Assembly: GCA_028565635.1 (NCBI GenBank)
Contig: JAOXYB010033663.1
Location: 1-11,068, forward strand
Direction: 5' to 3'
Source of the DNA: Phoronis ovalis
Lineage: Eukaryota; Phoronida; Phoronidae
DNA length: 11,068 nt
A program made the position numbers and the translations under genes. The notes under the pieces were generated by a model. It was not told the origin of the DNA. It searched no databases and saw only the letters and a list, made by a program, of their open reading frames with translations. Each line of letters begins with the position of its first letter. Position 1 is the first letter of the stretch. This document shows, piece after piece, positions 8,221 to 11,068 of the stretch.

Positions 8221-8722
8221 CAGCGCCGTCAGACACTTTTTCAAACGGGGGGTGCGTTTGTGGTGTTTTTAGAATTACCGATTTCAGAAAATTTCAGTTC
8301 AGTAATCGAAAAATGTCACTGAAACATCTCCGTACTGCCAGAACAAATTTACAAGCAAAAAAAATAAATAAAGGCCATCTCCAATTCTATTGTAAAAATA
8401 CGCACAGAATAAGAGCAATATTAGTGCTAGCGTAAAATTCTTTCTGTTCCAAAGGGGGATGCGCGTGTTTTCCTGTCAGTTCAAAAGGGGGGTGCGTTAC
8501 TATTTCAAAAGGGGGGTGCGTTACTGTTTCAAATGGGGGGTGCGTTAACATTACATTAATGGTCCTCCCATTTCAAAAGAAGGTGCGTTAACATTACATT
8601 AATAGTCCTCCCATTTCAAAAGGGGGTGCGTTATCATTAAATATCTTCCTCCCATTTCAAAGGGGGGGGGGGGGAGATACGTTCGCACCCAACGCAACCC
8701 CCCCCCCCATCTGACGGGCCTG
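8221..8722. mobile_element. 502-bp non-autonomous DNA element with TIRs and a 5-bp target duplication
   Basis: The left end CAGCGCCGTCAGA (8221-8233) matches the reverse complement of the right end, CAGGCCCGTCAGA (8722-8710), at 11 of 13 positions. Immediately outside, GACAG is present on both sides (8216-8220 and 8723-8727), as expected for a target-site duplication. The interior is non-coding, and its right half is an array of TTTCAAAAGGGGGGTGCGTTA-like units. A 13-base G run (8662-8674) and an 11-base C run (8698-8708) lie near the right end. The terminal CAG recalls hAT elements, but those duplicate 8 bp, so the superfamily is open. Confidence 0.65.
8440..8708. repeat. G-rich subterminal repeat array inside the DNA element
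   Basis: At least six imperfect copies of TTTCAAAAGGGGGTGCGTTA lie in direct orientation, at about 8444, 8480, 8503, 8528, 8573 and 8615, ending in a poly-G unit at about 8655. An outlying copy is at 8238-8258 by the left end. The spacer CATTACATTAATGGTCCTCC is repeated between the later copies. An inverted GCGTTGGGTGCG version lies at the right end (8684-8695), so the termini can pair. Such subterminal arrays often serve as transposase binding sites. Confidence 0.65.
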
Positions 8723-8892
8723 GACAGCTATGTACTAATAATCGCTCAGTCATTGTGTATATCGCTCGGGAGATTATTCGCCATTTTGGATGTTCATTTC
8801 AGGGGGCTTATCGGGTTTCCCTTTTCTCCGAGTCTTGACGATAGTGCAGTAAAAACGACATTAAGGAAGTATTAAATAAATAAAATACTTAC

Positions 8893-9008
8893 GTGACAAA
8901 CGATTACGCGTTTGAACTCGTTACTGTTTATTTCTCCGATACAATATGGCTATACCACAGGTAGCTGTATTGTTGTTAAGTAAACAGTGTCCCTAGAGAT
9001 TATTTATA
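8893..9008 (-). promoter_or_regulatory. Candidate TATA promoter and 5'UTR first exon
   Basis: On the minus strand, TATAAATA is at 9008-9001 and a strong donor, CAC|GTAAGTATTT, has its GT at 8892-8891. A start about 30 bases after the TATA box would give an untranslated exon of roughly 85 bases. It could splice to the good acceptor at 5098, leaving a 3.8-kb intron before the protease gene. Nothing here is coding. Each motif occurs by chance in AT-rich DNA; their order and spacing are the only support. Confidence 0.25.
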
Positions 9009-9330
9009 AGGATCATTCAGTTAACTCATACACTGAACTATAACGGTCTCGTCCAATGCAATTACTAATAAACCAAATGCATCGTACACTACCACATGTT
9101 TTACCAAGCTAATTCTGAGACATTTCTCAAATTTACACGGTTATTGACTTTATCAATTTTTTAACTCATCAAAATTTTAGAAATAATCTCAAATTTATGC
9201 TCCCTGGTGCGACGAAGCAGTTGTGTAAATATTAGTTTCTTAGAAATGCCAATTAATGGAAAACGGCTCCGTGAAACAATGAGATTTTTTTAATAATGAA
9301 ATAGAAATGCTTTATAGTAATAAAAAATAA

Positions 9331-10462
9331 AGGAAAGTATTCAAACACAACGCACTAGCATTTAACTTTTATCGATATAGAAACCCACTTTACTCATATG
9401 GAAACACAAAGTTGGATAATTGCAGTAAATACAAATATCTAGGCATATATTTTGATGATTTTTTTAACTGTGAAAACACTGCTGGTATTCTAGCAGACTC
9501 AGCAGAAAAAATATGGGATATATTATTTATTCTAAGTTATATGAAAACAGGAGATATGGGTTTGGAGGACAGTAGCACAGGAGGATATTTAAATATGTTG
9601 CTTCCGTGGACCCAGGTCTGTGTAATAGAATAGTAAGACTAGAATTTGACTTTTGGAGAGCCTCACATGGTCAAACAAAAATAAATATATATTGAATTCC
9701 ATAAATTGCTCAGAAAATTTTGAACGAATATGTGAGATGTCAATAATTGTTTCAACAAATTACATAATAATTCTATCTAAACCTGGGAAAACATGATTAC
9801 AAACCCAAAATTAAGGACAGATAAACAAACATTAGGTGTTGATACTTATATTTTATTTAAATATTTATGAAATGCTATGCAATGGCTCAGCTTATTGGAT
9901 TCTTCATCTCAGGGTGGAAACAGGTAGGTTTGCAGGTCTGAAAATTGAGGAAAGCCCGAGTTCTCTGTACAAATTTATCAAGATTGAAGGATGTCCCTCT
10001 TTGTTTTCATGCCATAGATAAAATAAACAATGAAAAGACAGCAATTCGTTGACAAAGTATGTGTAACGTTGCTAGAATTTTCAAATATACCAAAATGGAA
10101 AGCCTCTATGTCAAAACCTTGTATTCATCTGACAGCAAATTATAACCCTAAGGTGTTTCAGGTCACGGAAAAATTGTGTTTGAAACATTTCAAATGTTAA
10201 TTACGTTTATAGATTTATGTTATGCTTCAAACAGTTTTGATGTTGCTACGTGTAAAATAGTACATGTTTGAAATAATTGATGAAAGGTTATATACCAAAC
10301 ACGCTTATGTAGCTATAGTGCATGTAAATAGTGTATGTATTCAAGTCCTTTAAGTACATAGGCCTAGGTAAAAATTATATTACAGTGTATATTGTTATAT
10401 TTTTGTTATTGCAATGTCACATGACACAGTTAATAAAAATAAATTCATTCATTCAATTCATT
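9331..10462 (+). pseudogene. Broken 3' portion of a non-LTR (LINE) retrotransposon
   Basis: One frame open from 9331 to 9633 encodes RKVFKHN, then YGNTKLDN and SKYKYLGIYFDD followed by LADSAEKI. This is the conserved YKYLG-x-x-D region C-terminal to the reverse transcriptase core of LINE proteins. In another frame, 9890-9980 encodes ILHLRVETGRFAGLKIEE, matching the later LRxETGR-x-x-x-x-x-xE motif of the same proteins. Frameshifts and stops separate the pieces, so it is dead. The 3' end shows AATAAA at 10432-10437 and an ATTC microsatellite tail (about 10443-10460), typical of LINE 3' termini. The element is 5'-truncated. I do not assign a clade. Confidence 0.75.
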
Positions 10463-11068
10463 TATTAAAGCTATTCAATGTTCTTTTAATATATGTGCAT
10501 TCTCAGCTTGGGTTTATGTTTACTTAAAAGGTTTGAATGGTGACTTAGCGCTACAGGCAAAACGTTGCATATTTACTTTGTTATACGTGGATGTTCTTAT
10601 TTAAAACTTTAGAAATTCGACAGCAAAACCAATGCTGTAGATAATACCCCATGATTTGACAACTTTTTCGTATGTGACCAGTATACAAAGATTATGTTTT
10701 AAATTAAATTAAATTTCAAATTAACTTAATCTGAGCGTGAAATTTATAGATAAGACTGTACTATTTCATGCACAAATGTTTTGTTATTTCTAACATATTT
10801 GTAACCTACCACAGTATACTGTGGTGAAATATTTTTAAAGAATAAAAACAAATACTATAGTAACACATTCCTATGGTAAATGAAATGAATATTTACGAAT
10901 CATTACATTTTTAGTAATTAATAAAATAAAGTAGTTGCATCACACAATCCTTAAGTGGTCAAACTAAGCTAGTCTAATTATTAATTGCAGAAGCCGTGTA
11001 TTTAGTATTGTTTCTGAATTAGGTTTCTTCTGTATACTTTGCTAAGTTTGAATCACCATTTTGCGTAA
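10463..11068. other. Intergenic, no gene seen
   Basis: AT-rich sequence with no supported open frame, RNA gene or transposon end. The only structure is a perfect 18-base palindrome, ACCACAGTATACTGTGGT, at 10808-10825. Confidence 0.5.

Noticed and set aside
8130-8435. Plus-strand 101-residue open frame
   Set aside because: It straddles the left boundary of the 502-bp DNA element, so it is fortuitous.
8440-8700. CRISPR-like array
   Set aside because: Units are imperfect, spacers are related to each other, and the context is a eukaryotic transposon.

Overview
This window is AT-rich metazoan DNA, most likely from an invertebrate. It contains a multi-exon gene with GT-AG introns, an animal-type LRR-ZU5-UPA protein, non-LTR retrotransposon debris and several degraded DNA transposons. 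I cannot fix the taxon. The repeat types (a GGATCCGCCAC transposon end, TGACCTTTGACCT-rich repeats, an ATTC-tailed LINE) recall marine invertebrates such as hemichordates, echinoderms, amphioxus, cnidarians or molluscs. That is recollection, not a database result.

The central locus is one minus-strand gene with coding exons at 4969-2948, 2876-2802, 2679-1857 and 1504-1287. The three introns are in phases 0, 0 and 1. The predicted product is about 1045 residues: an unrecognised N-terminal module, 11 leucine-rich repeats, a ZU5 domain, a UPA-like region, a complete S8 subtilisin-like protease (Asp749, His784, Asn887, Ser953) and a short helical tail. LRR-ZU5-UPA is the chassis of PIDD1, the caspase-2/NF-kB platform protein. 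Here a serine protease sits where PIDD1 carries a death domain. It therefore reads as a sensor-scaffold-protease fusion, a candidate innate immune or cell-death effector. This is the most interesting item in the window.

Left to right: the 3' end of an unidentified plus-strand gene (2-157) converges on the main gene. Between them lie a transposon end (about 451-623) and a fold-back element with long inverted repeats (about 681-1142). The main gene occupies 1287-4969. A possible 5'UTR exon starts at 5097, and a possible TATA-driven first exon lies at 8893-8980, which would make 5098-8892 a long 5'UTR intron. That interval holds a featureless stretch (5101-6559), a block of diverged TGACCT-rich repeats (6560-8150) and a 502-bp DNA element with 13-bp terminal inverted repeats and a 5-bp target duplication (8221-8722). 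To the right is a broken 3' portion of a non-LTR retrotransposon (9331-10462), then about 600 bases with no recognisable gene.

All exon joins were made by eye from splice signals and frame. None has transcript support here.
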